Under the pieces are notes generated by a model that was not told the origin of the DNA, searched no databases, and was given only the letters and a program-made list of their open reading frames with translations. Positions 5,869-7,245 of a stretch of DNA of 7,245 nucleotides are shown here, piece after piece (positions within the stretch are counted from its first letter, which is position 1; each line of letters starts with the position of its first letter). The stretch lies in NCBI GenBank assembly GCA_019348365.1, contig JAHWJO010000240.1:1-7245 (forward strand). Reading direction: 5' to 3'. The translations under genes and the position numbers were made by a program. This DNA comes from Armatimonadota bacterium (lineage in GTDB: Bacteria; Armatimonadota; DTGP01; JAHWJO01).

Positions 5869-7245
5869 TCACTGACCGAGGTTCTGGGTCGGAAGCGGCT
5901 CGCCCATGACGATGTGGCGGAGCAGCATCACCGCATCGTCCAGAGCAACGACCCCGTTGCTGTCCACGTCCGCCGCCATATGCTGGCACGGCTCCGGCTG
6001 TTCGAGATCCACCGCGATCCGCAGGGCGAAGATCACGTCCGCCACATCCAGCGTCCCATTCCCCGTGCCGTCGCCTTTCAGAAGCGCACCGCAATCCTCG
6101 ACGGTAAACAGGCCGGGCTGCACCAGGGAAGCGACCTCGGTGGAGGGCTTCCCCTCTTCCATGAGCGTGGCCGTTTCGGCTTGCAGGGTGTAAACCGTCC
6201 CCCCCGCGACCGTCTCCGGAACCTGGAATGCAAACTTCGCCAGCTCCGCCGGGCCGGAGAGGGCCGGTCCGCTCAACGTGAAGTGGAGCGGGTCCGACGG
6301 GTCGGGCATAAGGATCCAGCCCAGCGCCTGCGCTCCCGGCATGATCGTGGGAACGATTTCCGGCGAACCCACCGGGCCGACCACCCGGAGCCGCAGATCC
6401 AGGCCGGTGACCCGTACGGCGGCCTCCGTGAGGGAGAGCGAGAGCGTCGCCGTGCCGCCGGGAACCGCCTCCGCGCTATTCACCACCAGCAGGGGCGACA
6501 CCACGTTGATCGAGAAGACCCCCACGTTGCTGTCGGCCTGACCGTCATTCACTCTGAAACTGAAGCTGTCCGATCCGACGTAACCGGGATTCGGCGTGTA
6601 GCGGAGGTCCGGGGCCGTTCCCGAGAGAGTCCCATGCGCGGGCGGGCTGACCACCGAGTAGGCAAGGCCGTCGCCGTCTATATCCGTTCCGGTCAGCGTC
6701 GCCGCCACCGCCTGGCCGGGGAGTGCTACCGCCGAGCCGTTCACCGCCACCGGGGCATCGTTGACTTTATGGGTCGTCACCGTGACCGTGGCCGGGGCGC
6801 TGTCCCACTTGCCGTCGTTGGCTTTGAACGTAAATCGATCCGTTCCAAAAAAGTTCGGCTTCGGGGTGTAAGTGATCCGATCCCCACTTAGAACGCCCAG
6901 GGCGCCGTGAGCCGGTGAATCGACGATCCTATAGGTGATGCGGCTCGTATCCGTAGCGCTGAGGGTCACCTGTATCGATCCATCTTCATCGATATGGAGG
7001 GTCTGATCCTGAGCGACGGGCGGGGTGAGATCGAGTTGGAGGGTCGCCGATCCCGACTGCGCAGCGCGGTTCAGAGCGTCCGTTCCGGTGGCAGTGAACG
7101 TCACGATGCAGTCGCTCGTCCCGGACGGAGGAATGTAAGCGCCTACGTAGCCGCCTCCGCTCGCGTTGAGCGGGATCGTCGCCGCAGCGATGCATCCCCC
7201 CGAGACGGTGAGCCGGGGAGTCGAGAGTAAGGGTTGGCTCGACTG
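5869..7245 (-). CDS. Secreted multidomain protein: Ig-like, two cadherin-like (Big_9), cohesin-like and dockerin domains (N-terminus outside window)
   Basis: The minus-strand frame is open from base 7245 to a TGA at 5871-5869, giving 458 residues. The start lies beyond the right edge, and the internal GTG at 7104 is not a real start. In order: the end of an Ig/HYR-like domain (CIVTFTATGTDALN, about 7245-7021); two Big_9/cadherin-like repeats at about 7020-6748 and 6753-6502, with PAHGxL, YTPxPxxxGxDxFxFxxNDG and VNDAPVA motifs; a cohesin-like domain (about 6495-6097), with the pattern VVNSAEAVPGGTATLSLSL followed by LAKFAFQVPETVAGG; and a C-terminal dockerin (about 6078-5899). The dockerin has two calcium-loop repeats, GDGTGNGTLDVAD and ADVDSNGVVALDD, each with Asp at positions 1 and 12. 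Cys just before the dockerin and between its repeats could form a disulfide. There is no sortase or PEP-CTERM tail after it. It is probably extracellular and may take part in cohesin-dockerin assembly. The enzyme or binding module, if any, is out of view. Confidence 0.85.
   Translation of the reverse strand, partial: QSSQPLLSTPRLTVSGGCIAAATIPLNASGGGYVGAYIPPSGTSDCIVTFTATGTDALNRAAQSGSATLQLDLTPPVAQDQTLHIDEDGSIQVTLSATDTSRITYRIVDSPAHGALGVLSGDRITYTPKPNFFGTDRFTFKANDGKWDSAPATVTVTTHKVNDAPVAVNGSAVALPGQAVAATLTGTDIDGDGLAYSVVSPPAHGTLSGTAPDLRYTPNPGYVGSDSFSFRVNDGQADSNVGVFSINVVSPLLVVNSAEAVPGGTATLSLSLTEAAVRVTGLDLRLRVVGPVGSPEIVPTIMPGAQALGWILMPDPSDPLHFTLSGPALSGPAELAKFAFQVPETVAGGTVYTLQAETATLMEEGKPSTEVASLVQPGLFTVEDCGALLKGDGTGNGTLDVADVIFALRIAVDLEQPEPCQHMAADVDSNGVVALDDAVMLLRHIVMGEPLPTQNLGQ

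Noticed and set aside
5836..6891. Plus-strand 351-codon frame opposite the dockerin gene
   Set aside because: It is an Arg/His-rich shadow. The minus strand encodes clear Big_9, cohesin-like and dockerin motifs over the same bases.

Overview
The window is about 60-65% G+C by eye and tightly packed. It carries two genes cut by the window edges, four complete genes and two non-coding stretches with notable structure. The gene content is a large polytopic membrane protein of the DUF6785/DUF6784 type, a bacterial KptA, a solo dihydrolipoamide dehydrogenase, and a secreted Ig-like/cohesin-like/dockerin protein. This mix best fits a heterotrophic, carbohydrate-degrading member of Armatimonadota or a related Planctomycetota/PVC-like lineage. 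That placement is inference from families; there is no rRNA or marker gene here.

Layout. At the left edge, on the minus strand (567 down to 1), lies the N-terminal part of a probable carbohydrate-active enzyme. A divergent intergenic region (568-889) separates it from a plus-strand cluster. This region has an AT-rich island and then a striking nested inverted repeat (721-823). The cluster holds the membrane protein (890-2899), kptA (RNA 2'-phosphotransferase, 2943-3515) and a small exported YdjM/DUF457-like protein (3502-3969). Spacing of 43 nt and then a 14-nt overlap suggest one transcript. A 217-base leader follows (3970-4186) with a dyad, a promoter-like pair and two hairpins. It precedes lpd (ATG at 4241, ending at 5698), which has a very strong Shine-Dalgarno sequence placed in front of an in-frame ATT rather than the ATG. 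Between the ends of the convergent lpd and dockerin genes (5699-5868) there is an 18-bp perfect inverted repeat, one arm of which is a threefold tandem octamer. The right edge (7245 down to 5869, minus strand) is the C-terminal 458 residues of a large secreted protein: Ig/HYR-like end, two cadherin-like/Big_9 domains, a cohesin-like domain and a two-repeat dockerin.

Function. The left gene, the membrane protein and the dockerin protein are consistent with polysaccharide breakdown and uptake, but nothing links them directly. kptA acts on RNA 2'-phosphates and lpd serves a 2-oxoacid dehydrogenase or glycine cleavage complex whose other subunits are not in view. I see no CRISPR array, tRNA, rRNA, transposase, phage gene or recognisable defence system. 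The most novel-looking material is non-coding: the three-way-junction-like element upstream of the membrane protein, the lpd leader with its candidate ATT start, and the octamer inverted repeat.
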